Part shown: positions 1-7,787 of the stretch, piece after piece
How the letters are laid out: each line of letters opens with the position of its first letter
How positions within the stretch are numbered: position 1 is the first letter of the stretch
DNA from: Streptomyces lonarensis
GTDB taxonomy: Bacteria > Actinomycetota > Actinomycetes > Streptomycetales > Streptomycetaceae
Length of the DNA: 38,689 bases
Reading direction: 5' to 3'
Assembly (NCBI RefSeq): GCF_012033735.1
Contig: NZ_JAAVJD010000025.1
Coordinates: 1 to 38,689, forward strand
Program-made: the position numbers and the translations under genes
Notes under the pieces: generated by a model
Databases searched by the model: none
Seen by the model: the letters and a program-made list of their open reading frames with translations, nothing else
Told to the model about the DNA's origin: nothing

Positions 1-88
1 ACTACGAGCGCTTCGTCGCCGAGCGCGCGCCGGTGGAAGCCGCGGAGGACGCCTGATGTGGTTCACCCAACTGGTGGTGCGCAACCGC
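1..88. repeat. Left-end inverted duplication of 1595-1682
   Basis: Bases 1-88 are the reverse complement of 1595-1682 with one mismatch (position 78 against 1605). They carry an inverted copy of the end of the ACP gene and the first codons of the ligase gene; the mismatch would change Glu to Val in the ligase. Identity stops at 88/89 next to a short shared stretch (GCGGTTGCGC). A matching fold-back sits at the other end, so this is most likely an amplification or assembly chimera and should not be read as a gene. Confidence 0.9.
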
Positions 89-142
89 TCCAGGGATGCG
101 GTCGCGCCGTCGGCGCCGGTGCCCGCCGGGCGCACCGCCGAC

Positions 143-1627
143 TCAGGCACGCAGCAGCTTCTTGACGATCTTGCCGGCCGGGTTGCGCGGCACCTGGGCC
201 AGGAACTCGAAGCGGGTGGGCCGCTTGTAGGGGGCCAGGTTCTCCCGCGCGTGGGCGAGGAGATCGGCGGCGGTGGTGCCCTCGGTCGCCACCACGTAGG
301 CCAGCGGCACCTCCCCGTAGTCGTCGTCCGGCGTCCCGACCACGGCGGCGTCGAGGACCGCCGGGTGCTGTGTCAGCACCCGCTCGATCTCCGAGGGGTA
401 GACGTTCTGACCGGCGCGGATGATGAGGTCCTTGCTGCGGTCCACCAGGTGGATGCGGCCCTGGCCGTCGAAGAAGCCGAGGTCCCCGGTCCTGATCCAG
501 CCGTCGAGCGTGATCTCCGCGGTGGCGTCGGGCTCGTTCCAGTACCCCTGCATCACCCCCGGGCCGCGGACGACGATCTCACCGATCTCGCCGCCGGGCA
601 CCTCGCGGCCCGCGTCGTCGACCGCGCGGGCCGACATCCCGGGCACCACGCGGCCGCAGGGGATACGGGCGTCGACCTGCCCGGGCGCGGGATGCTCCTC
701 GGGGCCGAGGGTGACGAACGGGCCGCCGACCTCCGTCATCCCGTAGACCTGCCGGAACCCGCACCCCAGGCGTTCCACCGCCTCGGTGTACACCTCCGGC
801 GGCATGGGCGCCGCGCCGTAGAGGATCTCCCGCAGCGAACCCAGATTCGCCGTGCGGGAGGCCTTCGCCTGCAGCATGAAGCGCACCATCTGCGGCACCA
901 TCCACATGTGGGTGGCGCGGTGCCGCTCCACGGCGGCCACGGCCCGCTGCGGCGTGAAACCCGGCATCAGCACGATGGTCGTGCCGGCGGCCATGTACGT
1001 CAGGGAGACGACCATGCTGCCGTGGTAGAGCGGGCAGCAGTTGACCATCACCATGTCGTCGGTCGGCCGCGCCGACACCAGCCAGCCCAGCGCGATGGCG
1101 CGGAACGACGCCGCGTCGACGGTGACGCCCTTGGCACGGCCGGTGGTGGCCGAGGTGTGCAGCACGGCCACCGGATCGGTGTCCGCGACGTCCGGCAGCG
1201 CCGGGCGGGGCTCGGGCGCCTCCGTGCCGAGCGCCTCGAAGACCGGCTGGTCCAGCGCCACCCGCAGCCGCACCGAGGCGGGCAGCTCGGGGTGGCGGTC
1301 GAGGAGTTCGGTCTCGCCCACCACCGCCACCGCGCCGACGCGCTCGATGATCTCGGTCGCCTCGGGAGCGGAGAGGCTGTGGTTCAGCGGAACGAAGAGC
1401 GCCCCGATGCGGGCCAGGGCGAAGTAGCTCTCCAGCACCTCGATCCGGTCCTGGGAGAGGATCGCCACCCGGTCGCCCCGGTCGATCCCCAGGGCAGCGA
1501 ACCCGTGGGCGAGCTGCGCCGTCCGGTCGTGGAACTCGGCCCAGGTGACGCTGCGCCGTGCGTCGGCCACGGCGGTGCGGTGGGGGTGGCACTGGCGGTT
1601 GCGCTCCACCAGTTGGGTGAACCACAT
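143..1627 (-). CDS. AMP-forming acyl/aryl ligase (class I adenylate-forming enzyme)
   Basis: A 494-residue ANL-superfamily ligase that would activate a carboxylic acid as its adenylate and pass it to CoA or a carrier protein. Visible motifs are the P-loop-like LHTSATTGRAKG, YGMTEVGG, the TGD motif, the hinge DRSKDLIIRAGQNVYPSEIE and a C-terminal NPAGKIVKK with the catalytic Lys. Overall it resembles medium/long-chain or benzoate-type CoA ligases rather than phenylacetate-CoA ligase PaaK. Its ATG shares one base with the stop of the ACP gene, so the two are co-translated, which favours the ACP as acceptor (inference). It diverges from paaABCDE. The substrate is unknown. Its 3' end lies 54 bases from the chimeric left end. 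Confidence 0.9.
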   Translation of the reverse strand: MWFTQLVERNRQCHPHRTAVADARRSVTWAEFHDRTAQLAHGFAALGIDRGDRVAILSQDRIEVLESYFALARIGALFVPLNHSLSAPEATEIIERVGAVAVVGETELLDRHPELPASVRLRVALDQPVFEALGTEAPEPRPALPDVADTDPVAVLHTSATTGRAKGVTVDAASFRAIALGWLVSARPTDDMVMVNCCPLYHGSMVVSLTYMAAGTTIVLMPGFTPQRAVAAVERHRATHMWMVPQMVRFMLQAKASRTANLGSLREILYGAAPMPPEVYTEAVERLGCGFRQVYGMTEVGGPFVTLGPEEHPAPGQVDARIPCGRVVPGMSARAVDDAGREVPGGEIGEIVVRGPGVMQGYWNEPDATAEITLDGWIRTGDLGFFDGQGRIHLVDRSKDLIIRAGQNVYPSEIERVLTQHPAVLDAAVVGTPDDDYGEVPLAYVVATEGTTAADLLAHARENLAPYKRPTRFEFLAQVPRNPAGKIVKKLLRA

Positions 1628-1875
1628 CAGGCGTCCTCCGCGGCTTCCACCGGCGCGCGCTCGGCGACGAAGCGCTCGTAGTCGCCGATCGTGTGCAGCT
1701 CCTCCATGTCGTCGGCGGTGATCTCCACGCCGGTGCGCTGCTCCACCAGCAGCACCAGGCGGACCAGGTCGCCCGAGTCGATGCCGCTTCCGGCCAGGTC
1801 GACGTCGTCGCCGATGCTCTCGGCGTACTCGGCCGTACCGGTGAGTTCGACCAGCATGCCCCTGACGGTGCTCAT
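1627..1875 (-). CDS. Stand-alone acyl carrier protein
   Basis: An 82-residue acidic protein with ACP architecture. The predicted 4'-phosphopantetheine Ser is residue 34 in GSGIDSGDLVRL, followed by the helix LVLLVEQRTGVEITADDMEEL. The usual DSL reads DSG. The start at 1875 is chosen because GAGGAG lies just upstream, and the length fits the family. It is the first gene of a leftward two-gene operon with the ligase, divergent from paaABCDE across 327 bases. It probably carries the acid activated by the ligase, perhaps as substrate for the diiron monooxygenase next door (inference). Confidence 0.85.
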   Translation of the reverse strand: MSTVRGMLVELTGTAEYAESIGDDVDLAGSGIDSGDLVRLVLLVEQRTGVEITADDMEELHTIGDYERFVAERAPVEAAEDA

Positions 1876-2202
1876 GGTTGCTCCTCTCGCTGTGCCGCGG
1901 CCGTGCGCCGCCCGGCCGGCCGCCCCGCCGTCGGGGGAGCGGCGTGCCGTCGAGGAAGAAGAGGCGGCAACCGGGGGCGGCACTCCGCCACCACCCCTGT
2001 GATGTTCGTCACATGAATGATCAGGGGGTTGCCCCGGATAGCGGAGCGCCTCCCGCCCCTCTCTATTCCATGAGTGCCGGGCCCGCGGTGTGCGGGGACG
2101 AACCGGCAAGCGGCCGCAGGTCGAGGAGTTGATGCAGGTGCCCGGGGAGTGCACGCGAGAGGGCCCCCGCCCGCGCCCCGCGCCCGGAGCGGCGGTGCCG
2201 CG
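1876..2202. promoter_or_regulatory. Divergent promoter region between ACP-ligase and paa operons
   Basis: This 327-base stretch separates two divergent operons and has no plausible gene. It is less G+C-rich around 1995-2070, where promoters are expected, and contains the CRP-like palindrome listed separately. I could not assign -35/-10 elements with confidence. Confidence 0.6.
1998..2013. promoter_or_regulatory. CRP/FNR-type palindromic operator
   Basis: The sequence TGTGATGTTCGTCACA is a perfect TGTGA-N6-TCACA dyad. This is the classical CRP consensus, and actinobacterial Crp proteins recognise GTG-N6-CAC. It lies 123 bases upstream of the ACP start and 190 bases upstream of paaA, so it could act on either promoter. 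Binding is inferred. Confidence 0.65.
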
Positions 2203-3279
2203 ATGAGCGCCACGGCCCCCACCGGTCCCCGCGCGGCCGATGCCCCCGCGGACGGCGGTGCACCGCAGGAGGCGGAGCGGGCGGCGGAGTTCGAGGCGCT
2301 GGTCGCGGCGGGCGAGAGCGTCGAACCGCGCGACTGGATGCCGGACGGCTACCGCCGGATGCTCATCCGTCAGATCGCCCAGCACGCCCACTCGGAGATC
2401 ATCGGGATGCAGCCCGAGGGCGGCTGGCTCACCCGCGCCCCCTCCCTGCACCGCAAGTCCGTGCTGATCGCCAAGGTGCAGGACGAGGCCGGCCACGGCC
2501 TGTACCTGTACTCCGCCGCCGAGACCCTCGGCGTCGACCGCGCGGACCTGCTCGACGCACTGCACCGGGGCCAGCAGCGCTACGCCGCGACCTTCAACCA
2601 CCCGGCGCTCACCTGGGCTGACACCGGCGCCATCGCCTGGCTCACCGACGGAGCCGCGGTCACCAACCAGGCACCGCTCTGCCGGACCTCCTACGGCCCC
2701 TACGCCCGCGCCATGCGCCGGATCTGCCAGGAGGAGGCCTTCCACGTCCGGCTGGGGTTCGACATGCTGCTCGCGCTGTGCGAGGGCACCCCGGAACAGC
2801 GCGCGATGGCGCAGGACGCCGTCGACCGCTGGTGGCTCCCGGCCGTGGCCCTCATGTTCGGCCCGCCCGACACCGAGACCGCCGGGACCCGCGAGCCCGC
2901 GGCGGCGCTCGGCGCCGCCGTCTCCCGCCGCGCCATCGCCTGGGGCATCAAGCACCACACCAACGACGAACTCCGGCAGCGCTTCGTCGACCACGTCGTC
3001 CCGCAGGCGGAACAGCTCGGACTCACCCTCCCCGACCCCGGCATCCGCTGGAACGACGAACGCGGCCACTACGACTTCGGGCCGATCGACTGGGAGGTCT
3101 ACCGCGGCTCGCTGGAGGAGGACTCCCACACCGCGCGGCGCCGGATCGCGCACCGCGTCGCCGCCCACCGCGACGGCGCCTGGGTGCGCGAGGCGGCCGC
3201 CGCGTACGCCGAACGGCCCACCGCGCCGGACGCCGCGCCGGACCGGACCACCGCCGGGGAAGGAAAGCCGACCGGATGA
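2203..3279 (+). CDS. paaA: Phenylacetyl-CoA 1,2-epoxidase catalytic subunit PaaA-like
   Basis: A 358-residue diiron oxygenase alpha subunit of the phenylacetyl-CoA epoxidase complex, which converts an aryl-acetyl thioester to its ring 1,2-epoxide. Ferritin-like iron ligands appear as ExxH pairs at E95/H98 ([20 protein letters not shown]) and E178/H181 (ICQEEAFH). Long stretches match remembered E. coli PaaA, for example DWMPD.YR, IRQI.QHAHSEI and [12 protein letters not shown]. The ATG at 2203 was chosen over an upstream in-frame ATG at 2074 because PaaA similarity begins after it. The stop overlaps paaB by 4 bases. The true substrate may not be phenylacetyl-CoA, since no phenylacetate-CoA ligase or downstream catabolic gene is nearby. 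Confidence 0.93.
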   Translation: MSATAPTGPRAADAPADGGAPQEAERAAEFEALVAAGESVEPRDWMPDGYRRMLIRQIAQHAHSEIIGMQPEGGWLTRAPSLHRKSVLIAKVQDEAGHGLYLYSAAETLGVDRADLLDALHRGQQRYAATFNHPALTWADTGAIAWLTDGAAVTNQAPLCRTSYGPYARAMRRICQEEAFHVRLGFDMLLALCEGTPEQRAMAQDAVDRWWLPAVALMFGPPDTETAGTREPAAALGAAVSRRAIAWGIKHHTNDELRQRFVDHVVPQAEQLGLTLPDPGIRWNDERGHYDFGPIDWEVYRGSLEEDSHTARRRIAHRVAAHRDGAWVREAAAAYAERPTAPDAAPDRTTAGEGKPTG

Positions 3280-3578
3280 GCCAGGACCAGCAGACCACGA
3301 CCACCTCGTGGGAGGTGTTCCTGCGCCCGCGCCGCGGCCTCGCCCACCAGCACGTCGGGTCGGTGCGCGCCACCGACCCCGACATGGCGCTCGCGCACGC
3401 CCGCGACCTCTACACCCGGCGCGGCGACCCGCTGTCGCTGTGGGTGGTCCGCTCCGACGGGGTCCACGCCGCCTCCCCGGCGGAGCGCGACCCCTTCTTC
3501 AGCAATGCGCGGCACAAGCCCTACCGCTACCCGGAGCACTTCGCGCCCCTCACCCGGGGGGAGCAGGACGATGCGTGA
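3276..3578 (+). CDS. paaB: Phenylacetyl-CoA epoxidase subunit PaaB-like
   Basis: A 100-residue PaaB-family protein. In the known complex PaaB is the small non-catalytic subunit that bridges PaaAC heterodimers. Typical features are [20 protein letters not shown] near the N-terminus, [13 protein letters not shown] in the middle and the FF..AR.K.YR.PE motif near the end. The start codon overlaps the paaA stop (ATGA) and the end overlaps paaC by 8 bases, so the subunits are translationally coupled. Confidence 0.92.
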   Translation: MSQDQQTTTTSWEVFLRPRRGLAHQHVGSVRATDPDMALAHARDLYTRRGDPLSLWVVRSDGVHAASPAERDPFFSNARHKPYRYPEHFAPLTRGEQDDA

Positions 3579-4380
3579 CCCCGCCACCACCGCCCGCCCG
3601 GCGGCCCCCGGCGCCCGCGGCACCGCCCCCGGTGACGCGCTCGCCCGCCACGTCCGCCGGCTCGGCGACGACGCCCTGATCCTCGGCCAGCGCCTGTGCG
3701 AGACCGTGACCCGCGCTCCGACGATCGAGGAGGACCTGGCACTGTCCAACATCGCGCTGGACCTGATCGGCCACGCCCGCGTCCTGCTCACCCGCAGCGG
3801 ACAGCTCGACGGCAGCGGCCGCTCCGAGGACGACCTCGCGTTCCGGCGCACCGAGCGGGAGTTCGAGAACGTGCTGCTGGTGGAGCTGGAGCGCGGCGAC
3901 TTCGCCGTCACGATCGCGCGCCAACTGGTCTTCAGCCACTACGCCGTCCTCCACTACACGGCGCTCGCCGACGCCGCGGACCCGGAACTCGCGGCGTTCG
4001 GCACCCGTGCCGCCCGGGAGAGCGCCTACCACCGCCACCACGCCGACCGCTGGACCGAGCGCCTGGGGCGGGGAACCGCGGAGAGCCACCGCCGGATGCA
4101 GGCCGCGGTCGACCGAGTCTGGCCGTACACGGCGGAGCTGTTCGAGGAGGACGAGCTCTCCCGCACCCTGGTCGCGACCGGCGCCGTACCGTCCGTCGCC
4201 GCCCTCCACGACGACTGGGCGGCAGCGGTCACCGCCGTCCTCGATCGCGCCGGACTGACGGTGCCCGCCCTCGGCCCGCAGCCCCGCGGGGGCCGGGACG
4301 GGCTGCACACCGAGGACTTCGCCCCGCTGCTCGCCGAACTCCAGTCCGTGCACCGGCAGTACCCTGGAGGCAGCTGGTGA
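3571..4380 (+). CDS. paaC: Phenylacetyl-CoA epoxidase structural subunit PaaC-like
   Basis: A 269-residue ferritin-fold protein of the PaaC family, which pairs with PaaA but binds no iron. Recognisable blocks include LGDDALILGQRLCETVTRAP, EEDLALSNIALDLIGHAR and the DLAFRRTEREFENVLLVEL segment. The N-terminus carries about 20 extra low-complexity Ala/Pro/Gly residues compared with the E. coli protein; the ATG at 3571 gives the expected overlap with paaB. The stop overlaps the GTG start of paaD by 4 bases. Confidence 0.92.
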   Translation: MRDPATTARPAAPGARGTAPGDALARHVRRLGDDALILGQRLCETVTRAPTIEEDLALSNIALDLIGHARVLLTRSGQLDGSGRSEDDLAFRRTEREFENVLLVELERGDFAVTIARQLVFSHYAVLHYTALADAADPELAAFGTRAARESAYHRHHADRWTERLGRGTAESHRRMQAAVDRVWPYTAELFEEDELSRTLVATGAVPSVAALHDDWAAAVTAVLDRAGLTVPALGPQPRGGRDGLHTEDFAPLLAELQSVHRQYPGGSW

Positions 4381-4910
4381 CGCCGCGACAGGAGCCCGCG
4401 TACACGGCACCGCCGCCCGGCCCCGACGCGCCCCTGCCCGCGGAGGAGGTCGCGGCCCGGATCGGCGCGCTGCCCGACCCCGAACTGCCGATGATCACCC
4501 TCGCCGACCTCGGCGTGCTCCACTCCGTCGGCATCACCGACGACGGCCGCCTCGACGTCGCCCTCCTCCCCACCTTCCTCGGCTGCCCCGGACTGGAGTC
4601 GATGGCTGCCTCGGCCCGCGCGGTGCTCGCCGAGTGCGGCCACCCCGACGGCCGGGTCCGGCAGGTGCTCGCACCGGCCTGGACCACCGACCGCATCACC
4701 GAGGCAGGCCGTGCCAAGCTCGCCGCCCACGGCATCGCCCCGCCCGGCCCGGCGGGCGACGGGCCCGTCCCCGTGGAGCTGACCGCCGCCTGCACCCACT
4801 GCGGCTCCGCCGCGACGCGGCCCCACAGCCCCTTCGGCCCGTCCCGGTGCCAGGCGGTGCAGTGGTGCACCTCCTGCCGCGAGACCTTCCCCGCCATGAC
4901 GGTGATCTGA
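4377..4910 (+). CDS. paaD: PaaD-like Fe-S assembly/maturation protein
   Basis: A 177-residue protein with an N-terminal MIP18/DUF59 domain (about residues 20-125, including LPDPELPMITLADLGVLHSV and FLGCPG) and a C-terminal cysteine cluster with C139-x2-C142 and C164-x2-C167. PaaD is needed for in vivo function of the epoxidase and is thought to help mature the metal centres. The GTG start overlaps the paaC stop, and the gene sits in the usual position between paaC and paaE. Confidence 0.92.
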   Translation: MTPRQEPAYTAPPPGPDAPLPAEEVAARIGALPDPELPMITLADLGVLHSVGITDDGRLDVALLPTFLGCPGLESMAASARAVLAECGHPDGRVRQVLAPAWTTDRITEAGRAKLAAHGIAPPGPAGDGPVPVELTAACTHCGSAATRPHSPFGPSRCQAVQWCTSCRETFPAMTVI

Positions 4911-4919
4911 GGTGACGTC

Positions 4920-6044
4920 ATGACCACCCACCGCCCCGCGTCCCCCACGCCCCCGGCCGAGCCCCCCGTCGCACCGCCCCGCGGCTGGCACCGCCTCGCC
5001 GTCGCGGAGGTCGACCGGCTGACCGCGGACACCACCGCCGTCACCCTCCGGGTACCGCCGGAACTGCGCCCCGTCTTCGCCCACCGGCCCGGACAGCACC
5101 TCGTCGTCCGGCACCGCCAGGAGGGCCGGGAGCTGCGCCGCAGCTACTCGCTCTGCCCGCCGCCCACCGACCCTGCCGGCCTCCGGCTGGTGGTCAAGCG
5201 CAACACCCCCGACGGCTTCGGCGCCCATGCCGCCACCCGGCTGGCCAGTGGGGACACGCTCGAACTGTCGCCCCCCACCGGCAACTTCGGCCTCCCGGCA
5301 GCACCGGCCGACCACCACGTGCTGATCGCCGGCGGCTGCGGCGTCACCCCGCTCGCCCCCATGGCAGCCGCCGCGCTGCGGGAGGACCCCGGCTGCCGGG
5401 TCTCCCTGGTCCACGCCGTGCGCACCGCCGGGGACGCGCTGCTCGCCGACGAACTCGCCGAGCTGAAGGACGCGCACGTCGACCGGTTCACCACCGTCCA
5501 CGTCCTCTCCCGGGAGCAACAGGGCAGCGACCTGCTCACCGGACGCCTCGACCCTGCCAGATTGAGCCGCGTCCTGGACCTGCTGGAGGCCCGGCCGGGG
5601 GAGGGGACCACCTACTCGCTGTGCGGCCCCCACGGACTGGTGGCCACGGCGCGGACGCTGCTCGCCGAGCGGGGTGTGCCCGCGGACGCCGTCCGCTGGG
5701 AGCTGTTCTCCGCCGACGGGCTGCCCGGCGACCCCGAGCCCGCCGACCGGGCCCCCGCGGACGGGGAGCGCCGCATCACCGCGGTGCTCGCCGGCCGCAC
5801 CAGCCGCACGGTGATGGGCCCGGAGGACCGCGTCGCCCTCGACGCGGTGCTGCGGGTGCGACCCGAAGTGCCCTACTCCTGCCGCGAAGGGGTCTGCGGC
5901 AACTGCCGCGCCAAGGTCGTGCGGGGGGCCGTCGCCCTTGCCCCGCAGCACGCCCTGGACCCGCGCGACCGCGCCGCCGGCTACACCCTGGCCTGCCGCG
6001 CCCGGCCCCGCACCGACGACCTCACCCTCGACTTCGACGCCTGA
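4920..6044 (+). CDS. paaE: Phenylacetyl-CoA epoxidase reductase PaaE-like
   Basis: A 374-residue NAD(P)H-dependent flavoprotein reductase that feeds electrons to the diiron centre of PaaA. Domain order is an FAD-binding barrel with RSYS at residues 74-77, an NAD(P)-binding domain with GGCGVTPLAPM near 138 and SLCGPHGLV near 233, and a C-terminal plant-type [2Fe-2S] ferredoxin with C321, C326, C329 and C359. All cofactor motifs are intact. The gene follows paaD by 9 bases, completing a full paaABCDE set. Confidence 0.92.
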   Translation: MTTHRPASPTPPAEPPVAPPRGWHRLAVAEVDRLTADTTAVTLRVPPELRPVFAHRPGQHLVVRHRQEGRELRRSYSLCPPPTDPAGLRLVVKRNTPDGFGAHAATRLASGDTLELSPPTGNFGLPAAPADHHVLIAGGCGVTPLAPMAAAALREDPGCRVSLVHAVRTAGDALLADELAELKDAHVDRFTTVHVLSREQQGSDLLTGRLDPARLSRVLDLLEARPGEGTTYSLCGPHGLVATARTLLAERGVPADAVRWELFSADGLPGDPEPADRAPADGERRITAVLAGRTSRTVMGPEDRVALDAVLRVRPEVPYSCREGVCGNCRAKVVRGAVALAPQHALDPRDRAAGYTLACRARPRTDDLTLDFDA

Positions 6045-6077
6045 CCTCCACCCCACGGAACCAGCACAGGAGAGAAC

Positions 6078-6854
6078 GTGACCACCACCGAACGCCTCGC
6101 CGGCCGCACCGCACTCGTCACCGGCGGAAGCCGCGGCATCGGCCGCAGCATCAGCGGGCGTCTCGCCCGCGACGGCGCCCTCGTCGCCGTGCACTACGGC
6201 CACGACCACGAGGCCGCGCAGCGGGCCGTCAAGGAGATCGAGACCGCGGGCGGCCGGGCGTTCGCCGTCCACGCCGAACTCGGCGTCCACGGCGACGCCG
6301 CCGCGCTCTGGCAGGAGTTCGACGCCCGCCTCGCCGACCGCGGCGAGGAGCCGGGGCTGGACATCCTCGTCAACAACGCGGGGATCAGTGTGCCGGGCAC
6401 CGTGGCGGACGTGACGGAGGAGAACTTCGACCGGCTCGTCGCCGTCAACGCGCGGGCGCCGTTCTTCCTCGTCCAGCACGCGCTCGGCCGGCTCCGCGAC
6501 GGCGGGCGCATCGTCAACGTCTCCTCGGCCGCGACCCGCACCGCGTTCCCCCAGATCACCGCCTACAACATGAGCAAGGGGGCCCTGGACACGCTCACCC
6601 CCGACCTCGCCAAGCAGCTCGGGCCGCGCGGCATCACCGTCAACACCGTCGCGCCGGGGTTCACCGACACCGGCATCAACCCCACGCTGGCCGACCCGCA
6701 GGTCCGCCAGGCGTACGCCGCGGCCTCCGTCTTCGGCCGCGTCGGCACCCCGGACGACATCGCGGACGCCGTCGCCTTCCTTGCGAGCGACGACGCCCGC
6801 TGGGTCACCGGGCAGTGGCTCAACGCCAGCGGTGGCGTGGTCCTCGGCCCCTGA
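6078..6854 (+). CDS. SDR-family oxidoreductase (FabG-like)
   Basis: A 258-residue classical short-chain dehydrogenase/reductase. It has the NAD(P) motif TGGSRGIG (15-22), NNAG near 99, active-site SS near 150 and the YNMSK catalytic pair at Y163/K167. The GTG start at 6078 has AGGAGAG upstream. It follows paaE by 33 bases and is probably in the same operon. It is not a standard member of phenylacetate catabolic clusters, so it may act on the product of the epoxidase or on a carrier-bound keto/hydroxy intermediate (inference). Confidence 0.85.
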   Translation: MTTTERLAGRTALVTGGSRGIGRSISGRLARDGALVAVHYGHDHEAAQRAVKEIETAGGRAFAVHAELGVHGDAAALWQEFDARLADRGEEPGLDILVNNAGISVPGTVADVTEENFDRLVAVNARAPFFLVQHALGRLRDGGRIVNVSSAATRTAFPQITAYNMSKGALDTLTPDLAKQLGPRGITVNTVAPGFTDTGINPTLADPQVRQAYAAASVFGRVGTPDDIADAVAFLASDDARWVTGQWLNASGGVVLGP

Positions 6855-6938
6855 ACCGCGCCCCCGCCGCCCGGCCGGCGGACACCGCCCCGCCGGCGGC
6901 CGCGACGCAGATCCGGCAGCCACAGCCTTGGAGCCATC

Positions 6939-7787
6939 ATGAACAACGGCACGTCCCGCCTGGCGGACCCGGGCGTGGACTCCACCCTCACCCGGCCCTT
7001 CACCGGGCCCAGCCCCTACGACGACTACGTCCGCGCCTCCGTCCTCAACTCGTTGCAGCATCCGCTCACCGAGGCCGCGGACGAGATGGGCTTCCTGGTC
7101 ACGACGCAGGTCATGGAGTTGTGGTTCACGCTCGTCGCCCACGAGTGGCGCGCCGCGCGGGACGCACTGGCGCAGGACGACCTCGACGCCGCCGGCGACG
7201 CACTGGTCCGCAGCCGCCGGGCGCTCACCGCGCTGGTCGCCTCCTGGGCACCGATCGCCGCGCTGACGCCGGCGCAGTTCAACGGCTTCCGGGCGGCGTT
7301 CGGCCGTGCCTCCGGCTTCCAGTCGGCCATGTACCGGCATCTGGAGTTCCTGCTCGGCGACAAGTCGGAGTCCATGCTCCGCTCCCACCAGGGCGACCCG
7401 GCCGTCCACGCGGAGCTGCGGCAGGCGTACCGGGAACCGTCGCTGTACGACGAGGTCCTGCTCTACCTGCACCGGCACGGGTTCGAGGTGCCCGAGCGCG
7501 TGCGGGAGCGGGACGTCACCGCCCCGTACACCTCCGACCCCGGCGTGGTGGAGGCCTGGCGGCAGATCTACGCCGGGCCGCAGCACCACCCGCTGCTGGT
7601 CCTCGCCGAACGGCTGACCGACATCGCCGAACTCGTCGGCCGCTGGCGGGAGGACCACCTGCGCGTCGTGCGCCGCGCCATGGGGACACGGCCCGGCAGC
7701 GGTGGGTCGGCCGGTCTGGCCTGGCTGGAGGGCCGCGCCGCCCGCCCGGTCTTCCCCGAGCTGTGGGAGGTCCGGGGTGTCGTCTGA
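6939..7787 (+). CDS. Tryptophan 2,3-dioxygenase-like haem protein
   Basis: A 282-residue TDO-superfamily protein; family members open the indole ring of tryptophan to N-formylkynurenine with haem and O2. Matching motifs are the FR...ASGFQSAMYRHLEFLLG block (R118 is the equivalent of the carboxylate-binding Arg), the proximal haem ligand H240 in WREDHLRVVRR, and a GSGGSAG loop near the C-terminus. The distal-pocket segment reads FLVTTQVMELWF where canonical bacterial TDOs have His before Gln (QHQ), so the distal His is Thr here. The loop Thr of GTGGS is Ser. Altered chemistry is therefore possible. The start has TGGAG upstream. The gene overlaps the next one by 11 bases. Confidence 0.85.
   Translation: MNNGTSRLADPGVDSTLTRPFTGPSPYDDYVRASVLNSLQHPLTEAADEMGFLVTTQVMELWFTLVAHEWRAARDALAQDDLDAAGDALVRSRRALTALVASWAPIAALTPAQFNGFRAAFGRASGFQSAMYRHLEFLLGDKSESMLRSHQGDPAVHAELRQAYREPSLYDEVLLYLHRHGFEVPERVRERDVTAPYTSDPGVVEAWRQIYAGPQHHPLLVLAERLTDIAELVGRWREDHLRVVRRAMGTRPGSGGSAGLAWLEGRAARPVFPELWEVRGVV

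Noticed and set aside
56..142. A plus-strand gene starting at ATG 56
   Set aside because: The first 88 bases are an inverted copy of the ligase gene start; the frame then runs antisense through the ligase gene.
2074..2202. Upstream in-frame ATG for paaA at 2074
   Set aside because: The 43 extra residues are Arg/Ala/Pro-rich with no PaaA similarity, and the start at 2203 gives a protein close to family length.
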